Shown: piece after piece, positions 21,820-32,197 of the stretch | Layout of the letters: every line of letters starts with the position of its first letter | Position numbering within the stretch: position 1 is the stretch's first letter | NCBI RefSeq assembly: GCF_030247195.1 | Contig: NC_080672.1 | Coordinates: forward strand, 188,487,201-188,551,200 | Reading direction: 5' to 3' | Length of the DNA: 64,000 nucleotides | Origin: Topomyia yanbarensis | Lineage: Eukaryota > Arthropoda > Insecta > Diptera > Culicidae | Notes under the pieces: model-generated | The model's database searches: none | Told to the model about the DNA's origin: nothing | What the model saw: only the letters and a program-made list of their open reading frames with translations | Translations under genes and position numbers: made by a program

Positions 21820-22061
21820 TGATTGGTTAGTTGGAGCGAAAAAGGCCAAGCGCAAAATAAGAGAGTGAATGGTCTGTTCATGCCGAGGTAGGTTGGCGCA
21901 GCGAATGGCAACCGCGTAAGGGGTAAACCCAGCCACCCCGAAGCAAGACAGAAGAGTGAGTGTATAGGCGTATAAGTGGACTGCCTCATGCCAAGACGGG
22001 AGGGTCGTAGCGTAGTATGTTGGAACTAAGCTATCGATGCCTCATGGCGTGGCAGAGGAGT

Positions 22062-22500
22062 GAAAGGGTGAGCATCCAAGTCAGTCTCACACTGCATGTT
22101 AAGGGTGAGCATAAAAGTCAGCCTCACAGGTTGGTAGAGGCTAGCACAAAAGTCAGCCTAGCAAGGAATGAAAAAGGTGAGCACAAAAGTCAGCCTCGCA
22201 TGGTATGTCAGAAGTGGGGCCTAAGAAAAATGTCCCACATGGGATGCCAGAGGGAGTGACAAAGGTACAATAGAGTGGCACGATTGAGAGTGAATCAGGT
22301 GATAGGGTGAGCACCCAAGTCAGCCTCACATGGATGGGTAGGGCGAGCACAAAAGTAAGCCTAGCAAGGAATGAGTAAGGTGAGCACACAAGTCAGCCTC
22401 GCATGGAACGTAAAAGGTGAGCACAAAAGTCAGCCTCATGTGGGAGTGTTTGAGAGTGAATCAAAGTGTGATTGAGAGAGCACCCAAGTAAGCCTCATAC
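22062..22500 (+). repeat. 37-bp tandem repeats in the R1 LINE 3' UTR
   Basis: About nine imperfect units of 36-38 bp share the core GGTGAGCACAAAAGTCAGCCTC. Units start at about 22065, 22101, 22137, 22174, 22305, 22341, 22379, 22416 and 22477. Units at 22137-22174 and 22341-22379 share the same variant order (AGCCTAGCAAGG followed by CCTCGCATGG), so the array probably grew by duplication of a multi-unit block. Confidence 0.85.
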
Positions 22501-22758
22501 AGGATGTATGATCGCGCGAGTGAGAGTGAATGAGTACATTCAGTACAGCCATCCCCCCAGAAGTAATACCGAGAGGTAGTTCCTGGGAGGAATGATGGCG
22601 GAGCCCAATGGAGTTTAGTCGGTATTAATGGCTGGTCACCATTTGAGTCCGACACGCCCCCAGTGCACCCCGTGTGGTAGATTGGACCCTACCGTTAGCA
22701 CGTGTACTGGGCTAGGACATAAAGGTCTTCTCCATTGTAAAAAAAAAAAAAGTGTGTT

Positions 22759-22861
22759 GCGAGAGTGAGTTCCTCTGGCGATCATGTCTGAGAGCTATGA
22801 TCATTGCAGGGTGGGTTCGCTAGTCGAACATATCAGATTAAATTAATCAAAGTATTTTACA
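22759..22861 (-). repeat. BEL 3' LTR, proximal part
   Basis: On the minus strand the LTR begins TGTAAAATACTTTG at 22861, directly after a GGCGGCCGG tract (22862-22870) that is a plausible polypurine-like priming site. It runs to the R1 insertion point. Together with 16761-17024 it gives TG...CA termini. Confidence 0.65.
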
Positions 22862-23811
22862 CCGGCCGCCTTGAAATACAACCGGGATTTCAAACTATTT
22901 GTCGAGTAATTGCTATGCCTTAATTACTATTATAGAATAATGTGTACATTGGAATTTTAAATTTGGTATAATCTGCTGCATTCGGCTTCCCTGGGTTGAA
23001 GCGACTCCAGCGCTGGCTTGTTGCAAATAATGTCCGATTGGTGGATGTCGACGGCTTGACTCCCTGGTGAAATGCTGCTATACGTGAACTCGTTGCTGAT
23101 GCTGTATTTCGGATAATCTTGTGGGCATGTCCTAAATCGTGTTAATCGGCCTTGTACCGATATTCGTGTGTGGTCTTGAAGTAACGTGTCGAAGAGGCGA
23201 TCCTTATGGGGGTGCACTCCCCGGCCGCCGTGGTGGGATTCATTACTGAAATAAAGAAGGGCGATTTTTTACATGAATTTAACAATTTAACAATTGCTTC
23301 CCTGGAGCGGAGGCTAGCGCGCCTCCGCGGGCGCCTTCACGCCGATGATGATAACGGTGGCTTCATTTCTCTTGACGTAAGTGATGATGTGACAGGAGCT
23401 GTCCTATGCCTTACATGGCTGGTTGATGTTTGTGATTCTTTTGATGACATGATGACGAATTTCGGATTTTCATGTGACGATGCACGTGCTGATGAGAATT
23501 TCGGATTCGCGAATGCGTAACGGTGCGGTCTGCTGATCCCAATCAAGCAGCATGGAAGCACGTAGTGACGACAGCGAGTTCCTCGTGTAGATGATTCTGT
23601 CCTGACGATTATGAATAGCAAACCAAACGCAGTAATTCGGCTAGACCCAGTGATGTGGCCATCATCACAAGGACGATCCGAGGTGAACCGGAGGGATGGT
23701 AATTGCTGAGTTGAATGAAGGACAGTCATCTAGACATTCGGAACAGGGATGAGCAGCAGCCTTTCTGGTAGTGTCCAAGGGAGCCAGCGGCTACCCAGGG
23801 ACGGACGACAA
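22862..23811 (-). other. BEL region between pol and 3' LTR
   Basis: This non-coding stretch of 950 bases lies between the pol stop and the 3' LTR. The GGCGGCCGG motif that abuts the LTR occurs a second time at about 23220-23228, about 360 bases upstream, where a GGGGAGTGCAC tract follows it. A partial duplication of the element's 3' end is possible. Open frames on either strand here look accidental. Confidence 0.4.
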
Positions 23812-25351
23812 CTATGGGAGACGAACATTCCATGATATTTTTGATAATTTAGTACAAAACAAACACTTCACTGGTTCGCGGGAGCCAGATGGCTCGTTGT
23901 CGCAGATGGGCAGGATGCAAATTTTTGATATTCCCCGAGTAAAGCTACCATCCTTTGTTTTTACCGTAACAACACGGATATTTCCGTCGCTGCCCGATGT
24001 GATATGCGTTATACGTCCAAGTGCCCACTTGAGTGGGGGAAGGTTATCTTCCTTAACCAAAACCATCGTCCCCACGAACAAATTGTTTCGTTGCCTTGTC
24101 CATTTGGTTCTGTTATGTAGATTGGACAAGTATTCCGTTGACCATTTGGCCCAGATGTGCTGTAGAAACTCTTGTGCTTGTTGCCATCGAGATAGCCGGG
24201 TTGCTGGAACCTCCTTCAGTGCTGGCTCGGGTACTGCCGTCAGCGGCCGTTGTATTAAAAAATGCCCCGGTGTTAATGCCTCGAAATCTGACGGGTCGTT
24301 GCTCAGCGGAGTGAGAGGCCTTGAGTTTAAACATGACTCTATTTGCACAAATACCGTTTGCAGTTCATCCGGAGTCAAAATCATCAATCCGATCGTCCTT
24401 CGGAGATGCTGTTTCATCGATTTGACGGCAGCCTCCCACAAGCCGCCAAAGTTAGGAGTTTTTGCTGGAATGAACCGGAATTCCATGCCGGAATCTGCAG
24501 CTTCGGAGATGATCGACTGTTGTGATTGTTGCGACAGAAAGGTTTGGCGGAGCTCGTCTAGTTCACGTTTTGCCCCCACGAAGTTACTGCCGTTATCACA
24601 CATGATGATCGTTGGTTTGCCACGTCTGCCAACAAATCGTTTCAGAGCGGCTAAAAATCCTGGCGTCGTCAGATCTGCGACCATTTCGATATGGACCGCC
24701 TTGGTCACCAAACACACAAATATGGCAGCGTAATATTTCACAGGAACTCGTTGGCGATTAGGGTATTTGATGAAGAACGGACCACAGTAGTCTACCCCCA
24801 CACGGAGAAAAGGCGGTGCTGGGGTCACACGTTCAGAAGGCAGGTCTGCCATCAGTTGTTCGTGAACCGTCGGTTTGTTGCGAAAGCAGGTTACACAACG
24901 GTGTATTGTCTGCCGGGCAAGACTACGTATGCTGAGCGGCCAAAATCGGTCACGAACGCTGCCAATGAGCAGTTGCTGACCGGCATGTAACAATTTGTAG
25001 TGATAATGAAGCATTACTAGTGACGTGAACGGATGATTTTTATCCAACACTATCGGATGCTTTCTCTCGGTTGAAACTAGAGCATTCACCAGTCTACCAC
25101 CGACGCGAACTATACCATCCAGCATTATCGGATGAAGAGTGTTAATGCGAGACGTCGATTTGACTTGGCCCTTTCGTTGCAAATCCAGTAGTTCCTGTTC
25201 GAAGCACTCCCGTTGAGCGAGTCTCACAAGATGAAGTAGAGCTGATTCTCGTTCTGCATAGGTTAGAATCCCAGACCTTCGATTGTTGTGAGTCCTCTGT
25301 TGCGCGTTGTGCTTCCATCTGAGAAGCCAGGCAGTGATTCTCACTAGACTT
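23812..25351 (-). pseudogene. BEL/Pao pol, integrase part (downstream of gypsy A insertion)
   Basis: This open frame of about 510 codons on the minus strand starts at the gypsy A insertion point. It contains the integrase zinc-binding domain (HYHYKLLHAGQQ...CVTCFRNK, about 25010-24880). The integrase core has a D,D35E-type triad: VDYCGPF (about 24795), MCDNGSNFVGA (about 24600) and FGGLWEAAVKSMKQ (about 24440). A C-terminal domain ending KICILP follows. This is typical of BEL/Pao. The integrase joins element cDNA to the host chromosome. The part itself has no stops, but the gene is split by a 10.7-kb insertion and carries stops upstream. Confidence 0.9.
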
Positions 25352-26468
25352 TGTAACCCGTCAGGGTAACAATTTAGCACTGGGTGGAAATATACCTATT
25401 TGTGCGTACTCTCTCCGTAGAGTGTATTGTTATTGCAACATAACTCACCGCTGTTCCTTATGATCGTTCACTTTTTCTCGTAAATTTTGTTTGTTTTAGC
25501 TTTTGTGAACGATTTTGTTGGTCTAGATAGGTGTAGAAAATTTTGTTTCATATTTCTGTATAAATAACATAGGGCTTAGGTAGGCCACCGCTCTCCTCTT
25601 GCTGCAATAAGTGTGCTGGATATGCTGCACATAGCGATGACAGCTATGCGGCGGTACTGTTTTTTGGTGCTGGTTTTGGTGTTTGTTTTGGGTGAGTGAA
25701 AAAGGCGGCCATCGAGCTAGTTAGAAAGTGACGGACCACGGCGATATACAGACATCTGCCAGATTACGTTTTTTTGTTTTCGGGACAGTTTCCCGCCACG
25801 ATAGCAAGTGTAGCGAAGTGCGCGAGTGCGACGGTAAAATCACCCGTCGAGATTGCCGGCCTGTGGTTCGGGCACAGTGAAACCTACGGTGTCGGTTCGC
25901 CAACAGGGGTAAGCTAACAGCAAAGGAGTTCTTTCGCTACCCCGGCTAATTCACAAGGAACCGAACATCGACCGTTCTCGCTATAGAGGATAAGTCGAAC
26001 GAGCCAAGCTCTCCTCTATAGCTAATAGCTAAGGAGAACGAAGCAGGGCGGACAAAGGTTCCCCCTGGGAAGTTTACTGCGGTAACTTCCGGGATCGTTT
26101 ACGGCGAGTAGACGATCCGGCGATTCGTCGCCAACGTCGCTAGGGAGGTTCCAACAAAGGAGCCAAGCTCACCTCCCTAGCTAAACGCCAAGGACCGCTG
26201 CCGGAGCAGCCAGCTGGGATACCAGTAGACAGACCAGGCCGTTGTTGTCCCGGCCGTACGGAGAAACCCGTCCGCCAGCAGTTACAAACGAAGCAGCGTA
26301 GTATGCAGTGAAGGGGATCGGTGGAATAAAAATTGGTAAATTTAGTTTGTTTACTTTTTTTCTTGTGAAACGAAAATCCGAAATTCTGTAGGAGCACCTA
26401 GGCCGCCCTGAAAAGAAGGGTTCGCCGGGCAAACAAGAACCCGAGTAGTGGGCAAACCCCTACTTACA
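25352..26468 (+). repeat. gypsy A 5' LTR
   Basis: It begins TGTAACCCGTCAGG and ends CCCCTACTTACA. A TATA box (TATAAATA) lies at 25559-25566. Several short inverted repeats such as CTATAGAGGA and TCCTCTATAG occur in the R/U5 part, suggesting structured RNA leader sequence. Short open frames inside the LTR recur in the 3' copy and are not considered genes. Confidence 0.9.
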
Positions 26469-26470
26469 TT

Positions 26471-26488
26471 TGACGCCCAACGTGGGGC
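26471..26488 (+). promoter_or_regulatory. primer-binding site, tRNA-Lys type
   Basis: TGACGCCCAACGTGGGGC lies two bases after the 5' LTR and differs by one base from the complement of the 3' end of a tRNA-Lys (TGGCGCCCAACGTGGGGC). Reverse transcription would start here. The Lys-type primer matches that of Osvaldo/Ulysses-type elements. Confidence 0.8.
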
Positions 26489-26919
26489 ACACTGAAAAAA
26501 ATATTTTCCTATTTTGGAAAATATTTTTTTCTTCCGGAGTGTGGGGTGCTTCTACTAAATAGAGGATTTTCGTAGAACAGTGGTGAGGTTTCTTCCGCAA
26601 TATTGTTCCGCGGTCGTATTATTTATTTATTTACATTTTTGGTATTGTTTTTTGATTTTTGCATTTTCTTTTTTGTCCGAATTTGTGGATTGCGTTGTTT
26701 GTGTTTGGTCTGCCGGACGAGTAGTTTGAAGGTTGTTGTTATTATTCGGTTGCGGTGGCCAATCGCCTTGAATTCTCAATCCGGTTTGAGACATTTTTGG
26801 AACAGCTTGATTTCCTGAAATTTTAAGGGAATCGTTAGTGGGCGAAAAATCGAAAATAATACCGTGTCAGTACTTACATGCTTTGTGTCTTGGTGATTTC
26901 TTCCAATATAGCGCAAGTT
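26489..26919 (+). other. gypsy A leader
   Basis: Untranslated leader of about 430 bases between the primer-binding site and gag. It is T-rich in the middle (26600-26680). Nothing else is recognised. Confidence 0.5.
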
Positions 26920-29057
26920 ATGATGGCGTTGGAGAAATTCAACCAAGCGTGTGTGCTCATGCGCGTCGATCATTTGCATTTCGATGAGCTGGATTTTGAG
27001 TTGCTATCTCGAAGCATTTTTATCTCTCCTGATTCGGATCTTTCGGGTGTCCAGCGGCAGCGGCGTCTTCGGGGAATTTTGTCGCATGAGCGGTTGTCTC
27101 GGAGGGAATTAGTACGCAATTTCCGGGGTGACGTGGGTGAAGAAAAGGAGATCTGCCTTGGTAAATTACTAACAATCAAGGAAGATCTCCAGTACCGGTG
27201 CCCAAACAAGGAGATTTACCGAACACGGTTGCTTCATTTGGGATCTAGGCTCCAGGTTATCCGAAATTATGCGGCAGGGGAGGTCAACTAGGAAATTTCG
27301 GGGTTGCTGGGGGAAGTTCTAGCAGTTTATGCCAGTCATTTTAACGACGAACAGGCAGCACTTCCTCCCGACAACCAAGAAGGGGAGGATGGAGAAATTT
27401 TGGGAGATTTGCTGAGTACAGACGTACCTGCAATTCCACAGGGATCCAATCCTTCCGATAACGAAGGATCTCTTTCTAAACAGCTCGTAGGAGACGACCT
27501 GTTGCGTGTCTTGTGCGAGATGAGGGACGAGATTCGACAATTGCGACAGCAATCCGACGATAATAGAGCCCTAGCGTCTCAGGGGTCTGATGCTTTTTCA
27601 AAAGCTACTGAAACGCTAATGGGTGGGATTGCTTCACTGACAACAATTTTGTCAGTTTTGAGAAAGACGGTTCAAGAAGTTGTCTCACTTCGTGAATCCG
27701 TCAGTGAACTTCGGGCACTAGTACATCAGAAGGAAAGTGCTTCCGAGAAGGATCTGCAGACCGATCTGGAAGATTTGCGTTTGATGGACGTACCCGATTC
27801 ATTTGATGCACCAGAGATTCCTCGCCCAACACTGGCGCCCAGTCCCGATCAATTTGTGTTGAAGCGAGGATTCTCGGGTCAACAAAATCTATGTCCATCA
27901 CTTCCTATCGAGAAACCGAAACAGAATACTGGATTCACAGCCCCGTACCAAACGCAGAACCAGCCTTACGTTCCTGAATTGACCGAACAGCTGGCGGGAC
28001 CATCATATCCGAACTTTTCGATATCCACCCATGCGGGAAACGGATCGATGGTGGCCCCCAGGAATTACTCGCGAAACCCGCAACGCGTCGCTGATTGGAA
28101 GATTCGGAAGTATGCTGGAACTGATGAAGGAGCTGGACTTGCGGACTGGAGTTTTTGGACACCGTAGCAAATTACGCTGCGTGTGAACAAATGTGCGAAG
28201 AAGAACTTTTCAATTCTGCGATGCATCTGTTCACTGGCAATGCTTTGACCTGGTATCAGGCTATGCGTGCGCAAAACCGGTTGTTTAACTGGAACCATCT
28301 TGTTTGCGAGCTCAAGGTAAATTTCGTACATCCTGAACTTGATGCTACGCTCAAAATGAAGGCTCTCCAGCGCCGGCAGATGCGTAACGAATCTTTCCAG
28401 GAATACTTCCTGGAAATGGAAAAAATATTTCGTGCTATGACGGTTCCAATGGCACCGAGCGAAAAACTCGACGTGCTCAAGCGGAACCTGAAAGCCGATT
28501 ATAAACAAATGCTGATTCTCAGGCCAGTGAACACGCTTTCAGAATTGATGAGTCTTGGTAAATCGATCGACGCCTCCAAGACGCCGATTTATCAGAAAGT
28601 TTTCGGTTCTTCTCGGGACGTTGCTGCTTATTCTGATAATCCACCACAAAACAAACAAAAACAAAATAATCAAAACCAAAAGGGAGGTGGACAGAATAAC
28701 GGCAACGCAAAATCCAAAACGTTTTGGAACAAGAATGCCAAACCGGCAGGTCTTGATTCAAGCATGCCTCCTGACAACCAGAAAAAGAAACAGCAAGGGA
28801 ATCAGGACGGCAAGAATCTCGAAGGAAACAATCAAAAACCGATCGAACCACCGCAGAAACCTATAATGTGTCTGGAGTATTTGGTGGAAAAGCATCGTCC
28901 TCCCGTGCTCGGCGTCTGCTACAACTGTGGAGACAAAGGACATGAATTTGAGGAATGCCGGAAACCAAATCGGGTCTTCTGCATCGTGTGTGGTTTTAAA
29001 GGATTTGATGTTTCTCGTTGCCCTTACTGCCTAAAAAACGGGATCAGAACCAACTGA
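26920..29057 (+). pseudogene. gypsy A gag with one in-frame stop and one frameshift
   Basis: Gag starts at the ATG at 26920. The first part is helical and similar in layout to the start of gypsy B gag. A TAG at 27289-27291 interrupts the frame, which stays open for another 280 codons and includes a heptad-rich region (27470-27760). Near 28135-28155 the phase changes by a single-base event. The capsid then continues in another frame (NALTWYQAMR, FQEYFLEMEKIF) to a Q/N/K-rich linker and two zinc knuckles: CYNCGDKGHEFEEC (about 28917) and CIVCGFKGF...CPYC. Gag forms the particle and binds RNA. It ends just after a -1 slippery site that leads into pol. As read, the gene cannot give full-length Gag unless the two lesions are sequence errors. 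Confidence 0.8.
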
Positions 29058-29068
29058 AGTCGCAGTTG
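29033..29068 (+). promoter_or_regulatory. -1 ribosomal frameshift signal between gag and pol (gypsy A)
   Basis: The heptamer A_AAA_AAC at 29033-29039 is in the correct phase relative to gag codons (CTA AAA AAC). After a 10-base spacer, CCAACTG (29050-29056) and CAGTTGG (29063-29068, with the first base at 29062 or 29063) form a perfect 7-bp stem with a loop of about 6 bases. The gag stop TGA (29055-29057) lies in the stem. Pol is open in the -1 phase across this site. Confidence 0.8.
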
Positions 29069-32000
29069 GCAGTAAAGCAGCGCTCCAAAGAACAACTAAC
29101 AATCCAGCCCCAGATTTACGACAGTTTTCGACCGGCTCGTGATGAGGACTATGATAATTCGTTGTCTGTCGAAACCATCGTCCTTGACGACCCGTTCGAT
29201 AACCGTCCATTTGCAATAGTCGCTGTGTACGGCAAATCCTTCAAAGCCTTGCTCGACAGTGGTAGTAACGCCACAATTATAACTAAAAAGCTATACCGAA
29301 AGTTTTCGAAAAGTCCCTTGAAAAGGTTGGAACGACCATTCGAACTACGTTCTGCAAATGGTCAATCCTTACCAATCATTGGACAAGCGTATCTCCCGTA
29401 TACTTTTCAAAATTTGACAAAGGTCCTATGCACTCTTGTAGTAGAGCATCTGACCGTCAACTCCATTCTAGGTATGGACTTTTGGCGCGCCTTTGGGATT
29501 TCTCCTGAGATACAAAACTGTGCTCTGTTGAACTCAGGTCAGGAATCAGAAGACGATGAAGAAGATGAAGTACCGCGTGAGTCGATACTCACTTCGGAAC
29601 AGTTAGCGCGCGTAGAAGAAGTAAAGAAGTGTTTCCAGGCAGTAGAGCCCGGAAAGCTAAGCCCAACCTCATTCACAGAGCACAGGATTGTCATCAAAGA
29701 TGAATTCCAAGGTGCGGCACCCGTTTGCCGATATCCTTATCACATGAGCCCAAAGAAACTGTCAAAGGTCTGGGAAGAGGTTGACCGATGGCGGTCTATG
29801 GGAATTATCGAGGAGTCTGATTCGGATTGGTCGCTTAATATTGTGGCGGTCACGAAACCAGACGACTCAATCCGCCTTTGTCTAGACGCTAGGCCTCTCA
29901 ATGAGCGTACTGTACGGGATGCATACCCTCTGCCCCACCCTGGGCGAATATTGGGCGGCTTACCCAAGGCGAAGTACCTGTCTACCATAGACTTGAAGGA
30001 GGCCTTTCTCCAGGTACCCCTGGCTAAGGATAGTCGCAAATATACCGCTTTCAGTGTTCCCGGCAGGGGTATGTTCCAATTTACCCGTCTACCATTTGGT
30101 CTCGTCAACAGCCCCGCTACTCTGGCGCGACTGATGGACCAGGTTCTAGGACGAGGTAAATGGGAACCTTACGTTTTCGTCTACCTAGATGACATCATCG
30201 TGGTAAGCGAAACGTTCGAGCATCACATACAGTTGCTCAAAGCAGTGGCCGATTGTCTAGCAAGAGCCAATCTAACCATCAATTTGGAAAAATCCCGTTT
30301 TGGAGTCCCCGAACTAAAGTTTCTTGGTTATTTGTTGAATCGGGACGGACTCAAGGTCAATCCTGACAAAATTCAGCCGATTCTCGACTACGAGAGACCG
30401 GTTACCGTGACGAAACTTCGTCGTTTTCTCGGGATGTGCGGTTATTACCGCCGTTTCATTGATCGGTTCAGTGAGGTCACTGCTCCCTTGACCGATCTGC
30501 TCAAAACGAAAACCAAGAGCTTAGTTTGGAACTCCGAGGCAGAACTCGCGTTCCTTAAAATTAAGGAACTTCTAGTCACTCCTCCAGTTTTAGTCCCACC
30601 AGACTTCTCCAAAGAATTCATTCTTCAGACAGACGCTAGTGACGTAGCAGTCGCTGCTGTTCTGGTGCAGGAGTATCCCGAGGGTGAGAAAGTAGTTGCT
30701 TACTTTTCGCACAAACTGACCACTCCCCAAAGGAACTATCATGCAACTGAAAAGGAAGGTCTGGCGGTGATAATGGCGGTTGAACACTTTCGAGGTTACT
30801 TGGAAGGTTATCATTTTCGACTGGTCACTGATTCGTCAGCGATTACATGGATACTGAAGACTAAATGGAAAACCAGTTCACGTTTGAGTCGTTGGAGTTT
30901 AGAATTGCAACTCTACGACATGTCTATTGAGCACCGGAAAGGCAAGGACAATGTCGTTCCAGATGCGTTATCCCGGGACGTAGCAGCCGTTTCCGCTTTG
31001 TCCACCTCAGACTGGTACTGTTCCATGAAGTCCAAAGTTATCCAAAATCCTGACGACTATGCCGACTTCAAAGTAGAAAATGATCAACTTTTCAAGTATG
31101 TAAACTCGAAAGTTGTTCCGTGCGACTCGCGGTTCAGTTGGAAACTCGTCCCAGCACCCGAGTTCCGTCAAGATTTGATTCAACGTACCCACGAAAATTT
31201 GCTTCACGTGGGATACGATAAAACGATCCACGAAGTGCAGTTACGATATTACTGGCCTCGTATGGGATCTGAAGTACGAAAGTTTATTCGAGAATGTGGG
31301 ACGTGCAAGGAAATCAAAGCTCCTTTCGTCCCAGTCCAGCCCGAAATGGGTAAGTCGCGTGCGACTAATGCACCATGGCGAATGGTTTCTGTGGACTATA
31401 TTGGTCCTCTTCCAAAAAGCAAACGTGGCAATCAACACTTGCTTGTCGTCCTCGACGTCTTCAGTAAGTACGTCATGTTAACCCCCGTTCGCAAAATCGC
31501 TGGTACGTCACTCTGTACGATACTGCGCGAACAGTGGTTCAATCGCCATGGCAGCCCGGAAATTCTGCTAAGCGACAATGCCTCCACTTTCACCTCGAAG
31601 GAGTTCAGTCAATTCATAAAAGAAACCAACGTCAAACATTGGCTGAACTCCCGCTATCATTCGCAGGCTAACCCAGTGGAGCGAACAAATCGCTCGATAA
31701 ACACCGCAATCCGGGTATATGCTCGAACCGAGCAGCGCAACTGGGATGTCCACATCAGTGATGTGGAGCGCATCCTAAATACTACCGTTCATTCCTCCAC
31801 TGGGTTTAGTCCACATTTCATTATACACGGGTGTGAAATGGCATCTGCCGATGACTTCAGCAGGATTTCCGGTGAGGGTGACCTAGAAACAAGACACCAA
31901 CAGATAGACAAAATCCGGGAGATTGTGGTCAAAAATTTGGCAAAGGCAAGCGAGGGCATTCGACATCAGTACAACTTGCGTCATCGAAAGTTCTCCAAAC

Positions 32001-32197
32001 CTTTTGAAACAGGACAAATGGTATACCGTCGAAACATGAAGTTGTCGAATGCACTCGAGTCTTACAATGCTAAACTTGGACCACAATACTTACCGGCAAA
32101 AATTGTCTCAAAAAAAGGTGTATCCTCCTACGAGCTGAAGGATTTAGCAGGTAAAAATCTCGGAGTTTGGCCAGCAAATCTCCTTAAACCAGCATAA
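29039..32197 (+). CDS. gypsy A pol: protease, RT, RNase H, integrase
   Basis: This frame is uninterrupted for over 1050 codons, open from before 29018 and reached by -1 frameshifting from gag. Domains in order: aspartic protease with LLDSGSNATII (DSG at 29255); reverse transcriptase with LCLDARPLNERT, LPFGLVNSPATL and catalytic YLDD (30182); RNase H with QTDASDVAVAAVL (about 30628); integrase zinc-binding HHCC (about 31190-31310); and core DDE in VDYIGPL (31392), LLSDNASTF (about 31567) and NPVERTNRS (about 31672). It ends in a GPY/F-type module (LGPQYLPAKIV to ANLLKPA). All catalytic residues looked for are present, so this Pol may be active in trans. No chromodomain is visible. Confidence 0.9.
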   Translation, partial: RDQNQLKSQLAVKQRSKEQLTIQPQIYDSFRPARDEDYDNSLSVETIVLDDPFDNRPFAIVAVYGKSFKALLDSGSNATIITKKLYRKFSKSPLKRLERPFELRSANGQSLPIIGQAYLPYTFQNLTKVLCTLVVEHLTVNSILGMDFWRAFGISPEIQNCALLNSGQESEDDEEDEVPRESILTSEQLARVEEVKKCFQAVEPGKLSPTSFTEHRIVIKDEFQGAAPVCRYPYHMSPKKLSKVWEEVDRWRSMGIIEESDSDWSLNIVAVTKPDDSIRLCLDARPLNERTVRDAYPLPHPGRILGGLPKAKYLSTIDLKEAFLQVPLAKDSRKYTAFSVPGRGMFQFTRLPFGLVNSPATLARLMDQVLGRGKWEPYVFVYLDDIIVVSETFEHHIQLLKAVADCLARANLTINLEKSRFGVPELKFLGYLLNRDGLKVNPDKIQPILDYERPVTVTKLRRFLGMCGYYRRFIDRFSEVTAPLTDLLKTKTKSLVWNSEAELAFLKIKELLVTPPVLVPPDFSKEFILQTDASDVAVAAVLVQEYPEGEKVVAYFSHKLTTPQRNYHATEKEGLAVIMAVEHFRGYLEGYHFRLVTDSSAITWILKTKWKTSSRLSRWSLELQLYDMSIEHRKGKDNVVPDALSRDVAAVSALSTSDWYCSMKSKVIQNPDDYADFKVENDQLFKYVNSKVVPCDSRFSWKLVPAPEFRQDLIQRTHENLLHVGYDKTIHEVQLRYYWPRMGSEVRKFIRECGTCKEIKAPFVPVQPEMGKSRATNAPWRMVSVDYIGPLPKSKRGNQHLLVVLDVFSKYVMLTPVRKIAGTSLCTILREQWFNRHGSPEILLSDNASTFTSKEFSQFIKETNVKHWLNSRYHSQANPVERTNRSINTAIRVYARTEQRNWDVHISDVERILNTTVHSSTGFSPHFIIHGCEMASADDFSRISGEGDLETRHQQIDKIREIVVKNLAKASEGIRHQYNLRHRKFSKPFETGQMVYRRNMKLSNALESYNAKLGPQYLPAKIVSKKGVSSYELKDLAGKNLGVWPANLLKPA

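Larger units (their letters stand above)
17025..22751 (+). mobile_element. R1-clade non-LTR retrotransposon, full length, inserted in the BEL LTR
   Basis: The element has a 5' UTR (17025-17476), ORF1 with zinc knuckles, ORF2 with endonuclease and reverse transcriptase, a 3' UTR with tandem repeats and a poly(A) tail of 13 bases (22739-22751). The 9-bp sequence AAGTGTGTT at 17016-17024 reappears at 22750-22758 across the end of the poly(A), which I take as the target duplication. Both ORFs are open. The coding region is much more GC-rich than its surroundings, as is usual for R1-clade elements in mosquitoes. It is not in 28S rDNA. Confidence 0.8.

Noticed and set aside
22062..22500. A CRISPR-like array
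   Set aside because: The units are contiguous and imperfect with no unique spacers, lie in a eukaryotic LINE 3' UTR, and have no cas genes nearby.
23771..24733. A 320-codon open frame on the plus strand
   Set aside because: It is antisense to the BEL integrase, which has clear catalytic motifs on the minus strand. The plus-strand translation has no family resemblance.
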